Below are positions 6,365 through 12,039 of a stretch of 12,039 bases of DNA, piece after piece. The stretch spans positions 1 through 12,039 of the forward strand of contig JBGUUQ010000016.1 in the NCBI GenBank assembly GCA_045133615.1, in the 5' to 3' direction. Each line of letters starts with the position of its first letter. Position 1 is the stretch's first letter. Below the pieces are notes generated by a model that worked only from the letters and a program-made list of their open reading frames with translations, was not told where the DNA came from and searched no databases. This stretch comes from M3 sp045133615 (GTDB lineage Bacteria; Bacteroidota; Bacteroidia; Bacteroidales; Muribaculaceae). The position numbers were made by a program, and so were the translations under genes.

Positions 6365-9244
6365 ATGCAAAGCAAAGGAATTTTAGGAAGCGTCGTTTCC
6401 GGCATTATTGCGATTTTCCTCGTACTCGTGTGTTTGTTCTACCTCTCATTTTCTGTAGTGACCAACCACTACGAAGACAAAGCGGCAGAGCAGGCATCAC
6501 TCATTGCCGGTGGTGACACCAACTCCGAAGCCTACCAAAAGGCTTACAAAAACTACATCGACTCGATCGGTAAAGAAAAAGTGTATCTCGGCTATACATT
6601 CAATCAAGTGCAAAAGATGGGCGTCGGCCTCGGCCTTGACCTCAAGGGTGGTATGAACGTTACCCTCCAGATCTCCGTCCCCGACATCCTTCGCTCTATG
6701 GCAAATGTAGACGCAGATGCTAACTCAACTTTCAACAAAGTCATCGCTGCCACCGACTCGGTTGTTGCAAAAAGCAAAACCGTAGACTACGTAGGAGCAT
6801 TCTGCAAAGAACACCTCAAGATCGACCCCAATGCCGACCTTGCAGTCGTATTCAAAAACCATGTCGACCGCGGTTCCAACAACGAACAAGTTGAGCAAGC
6901 CATCAAGCAAGAAGTAAAAGATCGCGTTCAAAGTTCTACCAACGTACTCCGCAATCGTATCGACCAATTCGGTGTCGTTGCTCCCAACATCCAAGCCCTC
7001 GAAAAGGATGGTCAGATTCTTCTCGAACTTCCCGGTGTTAAAGAGCACGACCGTGTACGCGACCTTCTTAAAGCATCGGCCAACCTTGAATTCTTCGAGA
7101 CATACACCCTCGACGAAATCCAAGGTCAAATCATGGCTCTCGACCAAGCTCTCGCAGCCGACTCCACTTCTACAGTGAAGAGCCTCACCGGCCTTTTCGC
7201 TGCCGGCGGTTATGCAGGCACCCCCATCGTAGCCATGGCTCCCTCTGCCAATCGTGAAGTCATCGACTCAATCCTCACCTCCACCACTGCTCAACGCATT
7301 CTTCCCGCCAACCTCAAACTCCGTTGGGAAGTTAAGCCGCAGCAGGTTGAATACACCGACTCACTCGGCAAACACAAAGCAGAGTTCTATCGACTCATCG
7401 CCCTCAAGACATCAAACGGCAAGCCCGCCCTCACCGGCGACGTAGTTGTAGCCGCTTCAAGCGATTATGAGCAACTACAAGGCAATGTCGTATCAATGAC
7501 AATGAACAACGACGGAGCCAAAGCATGGGCACGCATCACTCAAAACAACCTCGGCAAGAGCGTTGCAATCGTTCTTGACGAACACGTATATTCATTCCCC
7601 ACCGTAAACTCTGTTATCGAAGGTGGTCGCTCACAAATCACCGGCGACTTCACTGTCGACGAAGCAAAGGACCTTGCTAACGTGCTTAAGAGTGGTAAGA
7701 TGGCGGCTAAGGTAGAAATCATCTCCGACACCGTAATCGGTCCGTCACTCGGTAAGCAAGCAATCGAAGACGGATTCCTCTCATTCATCATCGCCCTCGT
7801 GCTTTTGATGGTCTTCATGATTGCATTCTACGGCGTTCTCCCCGGCGTTATTGCCAATGTCTGCCTCATTTTCAACCTCTTCTTCACATTCGGTATCCTC
7901 GCCTCATTTGAAGCGGTGCTCACCCTATCCGGTATTGCCGGTATCGTGCTTGCTCTCGGTATGGCGGTCGATGCCAACGTGCTCATCTTCGAGCGTGCTA
8001 AAGAAGAACTTCGCGCAGGCAAGAACATCCATCAAGCTATCGCAGACGGTTACTCCAACGCATTCTCTGCAATCTTCGACTCAAACTTGACATCAATCAT
8101 CACCGGTGTAATCCTTCTTCTCTACGGTTCAGGTCCTATCAAGGGCTTTGCAACTACCCTCATCATCGGTATTGTCTGCTCATTCTTCACCGCAGTATAT
8201 ATGTCACGCATCATCTTCGTAATGTGCAAAAACACTAAGATGTTTGCCAAGATGAACTTCGTGACTGCCGCATCGAAGAATATGTTCAACAACACCAAGA
8301 TTAATTTCATCGGTCAACGTAAAACAAGCTTCATCTGCGTAGGTCTCATCATCGTTGTTATCCTCGCATCATTCCTCGTGCGTGGCCTTAACCAAGGTAT
8401 CGACTTCTCCGGAGGTCGCAACTACATCGTTCAATTCGACCACGAAGTGAAGACCCACGAACTCGAAGAGAAACTCGCACCACTCTTCCCCGATGCATCT
8501 CTTTCTGTCATCACCATCGACAACGACACAAAAGTGCGTATCTCCACCAACTACAAGATTGATGAAGAAACCGACGGTGTGGATAAAGAAATCACCGAAA
8601 TCCTCTACAACGGTCTCCAAGACGAACTCAACGGAATGAGCATGGAAGACTTCTCTACCACCAACGAAAACGTAGGTATCATGAGTTCGCAAAAGGTTGG
8701 TCCTTCTGTAGCAGCCGATATGAAAAACGACGCTTACATTGCAGTGGTACTCGCTCTTATCGCCATGTTCCTCTACATCTTGGCTCGTTTCCACAACATC
8801 GCATTCTCTGTCGGCGCTCTTGCAGCCGTTGCATTCACCGCATTCACCATCGTCGGATTCTACTCGCTCTTCTGGGGCATCCTTCCCTTCTCTATGGAAG
8901 TTGACCAGACGTTTATCGCGGCAATCCTTACTGTTATCGGTTACCAAATCAACGATACCGTGGTAGTATTCGACCGTGTGCGTGAAAATGTCGGACTTTA
9001 TCCCAAGCAGGACTTCTTCACCACGATGAACAGCTCTATCAACAGCACATTGAGCCGTACAATCATGACCTCCGGTTCTACATTGCTCGTGCTCATCTGT
9101 ATCTTCATCCTTGGTGGCGATTCAATCCGCAGCTTCATCTTTGCAATGATGTTTGGTGTAATCATCGGTACTCTTGCTACCATCTACATAGCATCTCCCG
9201 TTGCTTACCTCATCGACCGTCGTCGCAAAACAGAAAAAAAATAA
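6365..9244 (+). CDS. secDF: Fused SecD-SecF protein-export membrane protein
   Basis: This inner-membrane RND-type accessory of the SecYEG translocase uses the proton gradient to pull exported proteins out on the periplasmic side. The 959-residue product joins SecD (about 1-640) and SecF (about 645-959) in one chain, as is usual in Bacteroidetes. The SecD half has TM1 (about 8-32), the GLGLDLKGGMNV motif (88-99), a large periplasmic region to about 465, then five membrane helices (about 470-620). D536 in MAVDANVLIFER corresponds to a proton-relay Asp of E. coli SecD (D519). The SecF half repeats the plan: TM (about 655-675), GIDFSGG (678-684), helices from about 788, and D864 in INDTVVVFDRVREN, matching SecF D213. 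The A-rich 3' end reads KTEKK. It is a single gene divergent from rlmN and ends at a terminator. Confidence 0.97.
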   Translation: MQSKGILGSVVSGIIAIFLVLVCLFYLSFSVVTNHYEDKAAEQASLIAGGDTNSEAYQKAYKNYIDSIGKEKVYLGYTFNQVQKMGVGLGLDLKGGMNVTLQISVPDILRSMANVDADANSTFNKVIAATDSVVAKSKTVDYVGAFCKEHLKIDPNADLAVVFKNHVDRGSNNEQVEQAIKQEVKDRVQSSTNVLRNRIDQFGVVAPNIQALEKDGQILLELPGVKEHDRVRDLLKASANLEFFETYTLDEIQGQIMALDQALAADSTSTVKSLTGLFAAGGYAGTPIVAMAPSANREVIDSILTSTTAQRILPANLKLRWEVKPQQVEYTDSLGKHKAEFYRLIALKTSNGKPALTGDVVVAASSDYEQLQGNVVSMTMNNDGAKAWARITQNNLGKSVAIVLDEHVYSFPTVNSVIEGGRSQITGDFTVDEAKDLANVLKSGKMAAKVEIISDTVIGPSLGKQAIEDGFLSFIIALVLLMVFMIAFYGVLPGVIANVCLIFNLFFTFGILASFEAVLTLSGIAGIVLALGMAVDANVLIFERAKEELRAGKNIHQAIADGYSNAFSAIFDSNLTSIITGVILLLYGSGPIKGFATTLIIGIVCSFFTAVYMSRIIFVMCKNTKMFAKMNFVTAASKNMFNNTKINFIGQRKTSFICVGLIIVVILASFLVRGLNQGIDFSGGRNYIVQFDHEVKTHELEEKLAPLFPDASLSVITIDNDTKVRISTNYKIDEETDGVDKEITEILYNGLQDELNGMSMEDFSTTNENVGIMSSQKVGPSVAADMKNDAYIAVVLALIAMFLYILARFHNIAFSVGALAAVAFTAFTIVGFYSLFWGILPFSMEVDQTFIAAILTVIGYQINDTVVVFDRVRENVGLYPKQDFFTTMNSSINSTLSRTIMTSGSTLLVLICIFILGGDSIRSFIFAMMFGVIIGTLATIYIASPVAYLIDRRRKTEKK

Positions 9245-9266
9245 TAAAACATTCTTCATAACTCCT

Positions 9267-9306
9267 CGGAGAGCCGACTCGTGAAGGGCCGGCTCTCCGT
9301 ATTTTT
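9267..9306 (+). terminator. Rho-independent terminator after secDF
   Basis: A 10-bp stem CGGAGAGCCG/CGGCTCTCCG (9267-9276 with 9290-9299) has a 13-base loop and is followed by TATTTTT. It lies 22 bases after the secDF stop. Confidence 0.88.
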
Positions 9307-9309
9307 GAT

Positions 9310-9441
9310 TCATCCGACATTTCGTATGTCAAGACAATCACGTAATGCAAATAACCAACTCATCCTCTTTATCAGATCACAAGCCGACAATTCATCCACT
9401 GTTTCATAGAGATCCTTGACGATAGGACCAACCTGATATAG
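9310..9441 (-). pseudogene. Possible 3' gene remnant, family not recognised
   Basis: On the minus strand a stop-free frame of 43 codons ends in TGA (9312-9310). It reads like real protein, with segments VGPIVKDLYETVDELSACDL and IKRMSWLFALRDCLDIRNVG, rich in charged and helical residues. No start codon precedes the conserved-looking part: going upstream, the frame meets TAA at 9444-9442. The only in-frame Met, at 9363-9361, is deep inside. The piece is richer in GC than the AT-rich DNA to its right. I take it as the C-terminal end of a decayed gene but cannot name the family. Chance is not excluded. Confidence 0.35.
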
Positions 9442-9642
9442 TTATATTTTAGCATCTTTTGAGAAGCATAAAACCCTAATTATCGGTTTATTATTGCGAA
9501 TACATTACACAAATTAGTCATATTGAGGTTATATGTCATTTGAAAATGTTGGCGAATGTTCCAATTTTGCGGCATTGAAACAAACAACAATACACAATAA
9601 AATAACTATTTTCAGTATTAATTTCCTCTACTACATTAAAAA
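9442..9642. other. AT-rich intergenic region before the 55-codon gene
   Basis: No convincing gene is seen. The stretch contains a short minus-strand open frame of 31 codons (9480-9575) without support, and a candidate promoter for the plus-strand 55-codon gene (9539-9569). Confidence 0.5.
9539..9569 (+). promoter_or_regulatory. Candidate promoter of the 55-codon gene
   Basis: TTTG (9539-9542) and CAATTTTG (9562-9569) lie 19 bases apart. The -7 element has one mismatch (C for T) from TAnnTTTG. It would give a leader of about 65-70 bases before the ATG at 9643. Confidence 0.4.
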
Positions 9643-9810
9643 ATGAAATCGTCTATCTTACGAGTAATTATTATTGCAATATTAGTCATAATAAGCCAAG
9701 TGATATTACACTTCTTCTGTGGAGTCGATATTTCACAGAAACTCACTTGGAGTGGGACTATTATATGCGTGGGTTTAATTATTTTCGGAATAATTAGAAA
9801 ATACAAATAA
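9643..9810 (+). CDS. Small two-helix membrane protein, unknown function
   Basis: An ATG after an A-rich tract (TTAAAAA) opens 55 codons ending in TAA. The product has a basic start (MKSSILR), a hydrophobic helix (about 7-26, VIIIAILVIISQVILHFF), a short polar link with GVDISQKLTW (27-36), a second hydrophobic helix (about 38-51) and a basic tail RKYK. This is the layout of a hairpin inner-membrane microprotein with both ends predicted in the cytoplasm by the positive-inside rule. A strong terminator follows 25 bases after the stop and a near-consensus promoter lies upstream, which argues for a real transcription unit. I do not recognise the family. AT-rich codons could alternatively make a chance hydrophobic frame. 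Confidence 0.6.
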   Translation: MKSSILRVIIIAILVIISQVILHFFCGVDISQKLTWSGTIICVGLIIFGIIRKYK

Positions 9811-9835
9811 ATTATCAAAAAACAATGAGAGTATG

Positions 9836-9881
9836 AAACGAGACTGTATCAAAAATGTGCTACAGTCTCGTTTTATTATTT
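9836..9881 (+). terminator. Terminator after the 55-codon gene
   Basis: A perfect 13-bp stem (9836-9848 with 9861-9873, core ACGAGACTGTA) with a 12-base loop is followed by a T-rich tract TTTTATTATTT. Confidence 0.88.
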
Positions 9882-9926
9882 CAATTTACGTTTATTCATC
9901 TGCCTATTACATCCGCGAAATACCAT

Positions 9927-9958
9927 TTTGTCGAACAACCAAATCTTTATACCATTTG
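9927..9958 (+). promoter_or_regulatory. Weak candidate promoter of the 67-codon gene
   Basis: TTTG (9927-9930) is 19 bases before TACCATTTG (9950-9958). The latter has one extra base inside the TAnnTTTG pattern. It is the best candidate between the upstream terminator and the gene start. Confidence 0.3.
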
Positions 9959-10010
9959 CATAAACCTAATCACAGCCTTAAATGTTATACGATCAAAACA
10001 CCAGCCTACT

Positions 10011-10214
10011 ATGACCAGATTCATTCAACTCACCGACATCAACGGGACAAAGCGGTTTATCAACACTCGGCATCTCGCATTCATCGAGCAATTCGAGGAC
10101 AAATGCCGCGTCCACATAGACCTTCCGGGACGCGATGAATACAAATCCTACGTATTCCTTTGCCGACAATCCTACGAAGAAGCAATGCGCATACTCTCCG
10201 ACCCCGACTACTGA
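10011..10214 (+). CDS. Small FlbD-like protein, function unknown
   Basis: The ATG at 10011 opens 67 codons. The frame stays open further upstream, but that part runs through the preceding terminator and has no other in-frame ATG, so the short form is chosen. The product begins MTRFIQLTDINGTKRFINTR, continues with HLAFIEQF and CRVHIDL, and ends in a helix with YEEAMRILSDPDY. The pattern is I-x-L-T-x-x-N-G-x-x-x-x-I-N, then an I-E strand, a second strand pair and a final helix. It resembles the short FlbD-type family often named after a flagellar gene cluster but also present in non-flagellated Bacteroidetes. No flagellar genes are nearby, so a flagellar role is not implied. Its terminator overlaps the end of the convergent downstream gene. 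Confidence 0.72.
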   Translation: MTRFIQLTDINGTKRFINTRHLAFIEQFEDKCRVHIDLPGRDEYKSYVFLCRQSYEEAMRILSDPDY

Positions 10215-10239
10215 CCCTTTTATACTGCCATAAATTCGC

Positions 10240-10281
10240 GAAGAGCGTACTATTTAATCAGCACGCTCTTCTTTATTCTTT
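10240..10281 (+). terminator. Terminator of the 67-codon gene, inside the convergent gene's end
   Basis: A 9-bp stem GAAGAGCGT/ACGCTCTTC (10240-10248 with 10263-10271) has a 14-base loop and is followed by TTTATTCTTT. The right arm encodes residues EER of the minus-strand gene, whose stop lies in the loop (10254-10256). On the minus strand no T run follows the stem, so it appears to act in the plus direction only. Confidence 0.75.
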
Positions 10282-10898
10282 AATGATGGAGTGGAGCTAT
10301 ACTTATTTAAGGCACTCATTATTGTAAGAGTTGTAATGATATTAAAATCCTCCGAATCTCTTCCATCGGATTGTCTATAATATATAATAAGCTTTACGAA
10401 ATAACAACTTGACGGATATTGATTATACGAATCTTGTGAATAAATATATACTCCTGTTATTTTATTATTCATAATTAATTGACCGACCTCTTCTTCCGAC
10501 AAATCGGAAACATGCCCTATACATACCCCTACTTTTTCAACCCTAATCACAGACTTCTTTTTATTCCAATTCAATTCTACTTTATCCCCGGGAAGGACTT
10601 TCGATAATATAATTTGCCCTTCCACACTAATTCCATTGACAGTTGAAATTCGTACGATTATACTTTCGTCATATTTATGTGTTTCATTTACATTAGATAC
10701 CACCTTTCGCTGATATTCATATAATTCATCACCCAGAATGCGACGAGTGCGTTCTTTCGGACTTTCGTCTGGGCTTTCATCCTTGTCTTTGCATATACTT
10801 TGGCTCGATGCATTATATGATTTTCCCGCCATTAATTTGCCAATTATAATGGGGACGATTATAAATACTAAAATAAAAATAAAGCCATCCATAATCAT
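10254..10898 (-). CDS. Membrane-anchored protein with HIRAN-like domain
   Basis: The 214-residue product has one N-terminal membrane helix (about residues 4-23), then a charged, probably flexible linker (about 27-60, with repeated DESP). Residues about 78-174 have the look of a HIRAN-type beta domain: VEGQIILSKVLPGDKVELNW, then VIRVEKVGVCIGHVS, SEEEVGQLIMNN, and VYIYSQDSY followed by YFVKLIIYY. The match rests on the order G-D-x-V-x-L, I-x-V, C-I-G-x-V, helix, strand. HIRAN domains in helicases such as HLTF bind DNA 3' ends; stand-alone bacterial forms are poorly understood. A membrane anchor on such a domain is unusual. The first ATG is chosen because a -7 element lies 13 bases upstream; Met3 (10892) is an alternative. 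The gene is AT-rich and stands alone between a tRNA terminator and a convergent small gene. Presence of a gene is fairly sure; the domain call is tentative. Confidence 0.7.
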   Translation of the reverse strand: MIMDGFIFILVFIIVPIIIGKLMAGKSYNASSQSICKDKDESPDESPKERTRRILGDELYEYQRKVVSNVNETHKYDESIIVRISTVNGISVEGQIILSKVLPGDKVELNWNKKKSVIRVEKVGVCIGHVSDLSEEEVGQLIMNNKITGVYIYSQDSYNQYPSSCYFVKLIIYYRQSDGRDSEDFNIITTLTIMSALNKYSSTPSLKNKEERAD

Positions 10899-10911
10899 TA
10901 TGCTATAATTG

Positions 10912-10919
10912 CAAAGATA
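10912..10919 (-). promoter_or_regulatory. -7 element of the HIRAN-like gene
   Basis: On the minus strand TATCTTTG matches TAnnTTTG and ends 13 bases before the ATG, leaving a leader of under 10 bases. No clear TTTG is seen 19-22 bases upstream, where the T tract and stem of the tRNA-Arg terminator lie. Confidence 0.5.
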
Positions 10920-10933
10920 GCAATATTTCTCAA

Positions 10934-10968
10934 TAAAAAAATTAGAGGAAAAAACAATTCCTCTAATT
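10934..10968 (-). terminator. Terminator of tRNA-Arg
   Basis: An 11-bp stem AATTAGAGGAA/TTCCTCTAATT (10940-10950 with 10958-10968) has a 7-base loop. Read on the minus strand it is followed by a run of T (10940-10934). It begins 3 bases after the tRNA-Arg 3' end. Confidence 0.88.
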
Positions 10969-10971
10969 CTG

Positions 10972-11043
10972 TACCCCGAAGCAGAATCGAACTGCTATCA
11001 AAAGTTTAGGAAACTTCTATTCTATCCGTTGAACTATCGGGGC
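10972..11043 (-). tRNA. tRNA-Arg (anticodon CCU)
   Basis: The minus-strand cloverleaf has acceptor arms GCCCCGA and TCGGGGT with a G1-U72 wobble and discriminator A. The D stem is GTTC/GAAT. The anticodon stem GAAGT/ACTTT encloses the loop TTCCTAA, giving anticodon CCT, which reads the arginine codon AGG. The T stem AGCAG/CTGCT has the loop TTCGATT. CCA is not encoded. It has its own promoter and terminator. Confidence 0.95.
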
Positions 11044-11061
11044 TTTTCCTTTTTCTTGCCG

Positions 11062-11092
11062 CAAAGTTAATGATTTCCGCCGACGTAAGCAA
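11062..11092 (-). promoter_or_regulatory. Promoter of tRNA-Arg
   Basis: On the minus strand TTG (11092-11090) is 20 bases from TAACTTTG (11069-11062), which matches TAnnTTTG. The -33 element lies 5 bases downstream of the recO stop codon (11100-11098). The predicted transcript start is about 10-15 bases before the tRNA. Confidence 0.72.
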
Positions 11093-11097
11093 GCCGC

Positions 11098-11823
11098 TCA
11101 ATCAAACAATGCCCGAAGCACATCAAGCGAGCGCAGCGTTGCCAGCGACTCATAGTGAAGCGTATAGTAATCGAGCATCAACTGCAACACCCGCTGTCGC
11201 TCGGCACGCGAAAAGACGTAGGCATGAGCATTCTCCCACGAAATACGCGAAAGCGTGGCCAACACCGATGCATCAGCGCTATCGAGATAATGCGAATGAA
11301 GTGGCGGTGACACACGAAAAATTCCTTCACGCATGTCGAACGTGCGTCCCGGCATATAAGTCGAGATATCTGGTTCTATACCGATATACCGACCAAGCCT
11401 GTAGAGAAATGCAATATGAAAATTTGCTATCCCGCGATGCATATTTTCCAAGCGGGCAATAGCATCGGTCAGAAACGAAAACAATGCTTTGTCCTCCTGA
11501 CTCTCTTTCAGCACCGCAGCGAGCAACTCGGCAAGAAACATCGCAATCGCACTCTTCATCGGATCGGCATAGACTCCATGCAATGCCATATACGTCTGCG
11601 GTTCGCGAATATTATATATATCACGTCCGGGGCGCATATCAGCCACACATTGAAACACACTCATAGGCATCGTAATCGCCCTCCGACGCACAGCCTCCCG
11701 ACCGGCTCCGGCAGAAGTCAGCAGCGACACCCTCCCGGCTTCAAGCGAATAAGCCGTCAGGATATTATTGCGCTCATTATACTTTATTGTGCGCAATGCG
11801 ATGCAGTGAAGAGCCTTGAGCAT
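11098..11823 (-). CDS. recO: DNA repair protein RecO
   Basis: RecO works with RecR (and RecF) to load RecA onto single-stranded DNA during gap and break repair. The 241-residue product has the N-terminal OB-fold (about 1-80), starting MLKALHCIALRTIKYNERN with YSLEAGRVSLL (25-35), and an all-helical C-terminal domain (about 85-241). The latter contains FLYRLGRYIGIEPD (139-152), the HSHYLDSADASVLATLSRI region and the ending SLDVLRALFD, which matches my memory of Bacteroidales RecO. The CxxC zinc-finger cysteines known in some RecO proteins are absent; only Cys7 and Cys59 are present. The ATG at 11823 is chosen over an in-frame TTG at 11862 because that TTG lies inside the promoter -7 element. 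It is divergent from tRNA-Glu. Confidence 0.92.
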   Translation of the reverse strand: MLKALHCIALRTIKYNERNNILTAYSLEAGRVSLLTSAGAGREAVRRRAITMPMSVFQCVADMRPGRDIYNIREPQTYMALHGVYADPMKSAIAMFLAELLAAVLKESQEDKALFSFLTDAIARLENMHRGIANFHIAFLYRLGRYIGIEPDISTYMPGRTFDMREGIFRVSPPLHSHYLDSADASVLATLSRISWENAHAYVFSRAERQRVLQLMLDYYTLHYESLATLRSLDVLRALFD

Positions 11824-11859
11824 ATCGGTAATTCCATCACGAAGATAGCAATAAAACAC

Positions 11860-11892
11860 CAAATTTACCGAAAATCACACTTTTATTTCAAA
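11860..11892 (-). promoter_or_regulatory. Promoter of recO
   Basis: On the minus strand TTTG (11892-11889) and TAAATTTG (11867-11860, exact TAnnTTTG) are 21 bases apart. This gives a leader of about 30 bases to the ATG at 11823 and rules against the upstream TTG start. Confidence 0.8.
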
Positions 11893-11896
11893 AATA

Positions 11897-11928
11897 TTTG
11901 CACAATAAAAAAATAGTCAGTAAATTTG
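11897..11928 (+). promoter_or_regulatory. Promoter of tRNA-Glu
   Basis: TTTG (11897-11900) and TAAATTTG (11921-11928) are 20 bases apart, a full match to the Bacteroidetes consensus. It lies back to back with the recO promoter, with only four bases between the two -33 elements. Confidence 0.82.
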
Positions 11929-11954
11929 CACTCGCATTTCAGCGGAATGTTGAT

Positions 11955-12026
11955 GGCCCATTCGTCTATCGGTTAGGACGCAAGATTTTCATTCTTGAAA
12001 GAGGAGTTCGATTCTCCTATGGGCTA
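11955..12026 (+). tRNA. tRNA-Glu (anticodon UUC)
   Basis: Acceptor arms GGCCCAT (11955-11961) and ATGGGCT (12019-12025) pair with a G1-U72 wobble and are followed by discriminator A12026. The anticodon stem CAAGA/TCTTG encloses the loop TTTTCAT, giving anticodon TTC for glutamate GAA/GAG. The T stem AGGAG/CTCCT has the loop TTCGATT. CCA is not encoded. The window ends 13 bases later, before any terminator. In related genomes I recall rpsT and gyrB lying nearby, but that is outside the window. Confidence 0.96.
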
Positions 12027-12039
12027 CTAAATTAAAAAA

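Noticed and set aside
8369..8947. Minus-strand open frame of 192 codons
   Set aside because: It is the complement of the SecF half of secDF, where strong codon bias keeps the opposite frame open. No promoter or family resemblance was seen.
9480..9575. Minus-strand frame of 31 codons starting MPQNWNIRQHF
   Set aside because: It is too short, AT-rich, with no promoter or terminator in that direction, and it overlaps the candidate promoter of the opposite-strand gene.
9855..10010. Upstream extension of the FlbD-like gene to 119 codons
   Set aside because: The extra part crosses the preceding terminator hairpin, has no in-frame ATG near a promoter and no family resemblance.
11824..11862. Longer RecO starting at an in-frame TTG at 11862
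   Set aside because: The TTG lies inside the recO -7 element, so it would not be transcribed. Family similarity begins at the ATG at 11823.
11416..11916. Plus-strand open frame of 166 codons
   Set aside because: It is antisense to recO and would cover both the recO and tRNA-Glu promoters. The sequence shows no recognisable domain.
1..12039. CRISPR array, insertion sequence, prophage or integron
   Set aside because: No regularly spaced repeats, transposase or integrase motifs, or flanking direct repeats were found on either strand. The three tRNA genes show no duplicated 3' ends that would suggest integration.

Overview
The window looks like chromosomal DNA of a member of the order Bacteroidales, with a Muribaculaceae- or Bacteroides-like relative as my best guess. 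Three things support this. No Shine-Dalgarno sites precede the genes. Most transcription units carry the Bacteroidetes -7 element TAnnTTTG, often with a TTTG or TTG about 19-22 bases upstream. The gene content also fits: a LysRS with a long C-terminal extension, a fused SecDF, a short 445-residue Pgi, and a lipoprotein with an acidic SDDDE surface-export signal. Coding DNA is moderately GC-rich and intergenic DNA is strongly AT-rich.

Layout, left to right. tRNA-Val(UAC) with a strong terminator is followed by a plus-strand lysS-gpsA-pgi cluster with gaps of about 32 bases, a single recognisable promoter before lysS and a terminator after pgi. A 363-base AT-rich gap follows, holding a C10 tract and a possible gene remnant. 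Then comes a small lipocalin-like lipoprotein gene, convergent with rlmN on the minus strand; the two share a hairpin between their stops. rlmN is divergent from secDF. After the secDF terminator lies an accessory-looking stretch (about 9300-10900). It holds a possible minus-strand gene remnant, an unlisted 55-codon two-helix membrane microprotein gene with its own terminator, a 67-codon FlbD-like gene, and a convergent 214-codon gene for a membrane-anchored protein with a HIRAN-like region. The window ends with tRNA-Arg(CCU) and recO on the minus strand, and tRNA-Glu(UUC) divergent from recO.

Most of the window is housekeeping: charging of lysine tRNA, glycerol-3-phosphate supply for phospholipids, a glycolytic isomerase, rRNA/tRNA m2A methylation, protein export and recombinational repair. 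These genes share no single pathway beyond the lysS-gpsA-pgi cluster. I found no CRISPR array, insertion sequence, prophage, or coherent undescribed multi-gene system. The points that most merit a second look are the 55-codon gene, the C10 tract in the lipoprotein promoter, the HIRAN-like membrane protein, the nearly leaderless rlmN, and a shared TTYCTATAGAAA palindrome before lysS and pgi.
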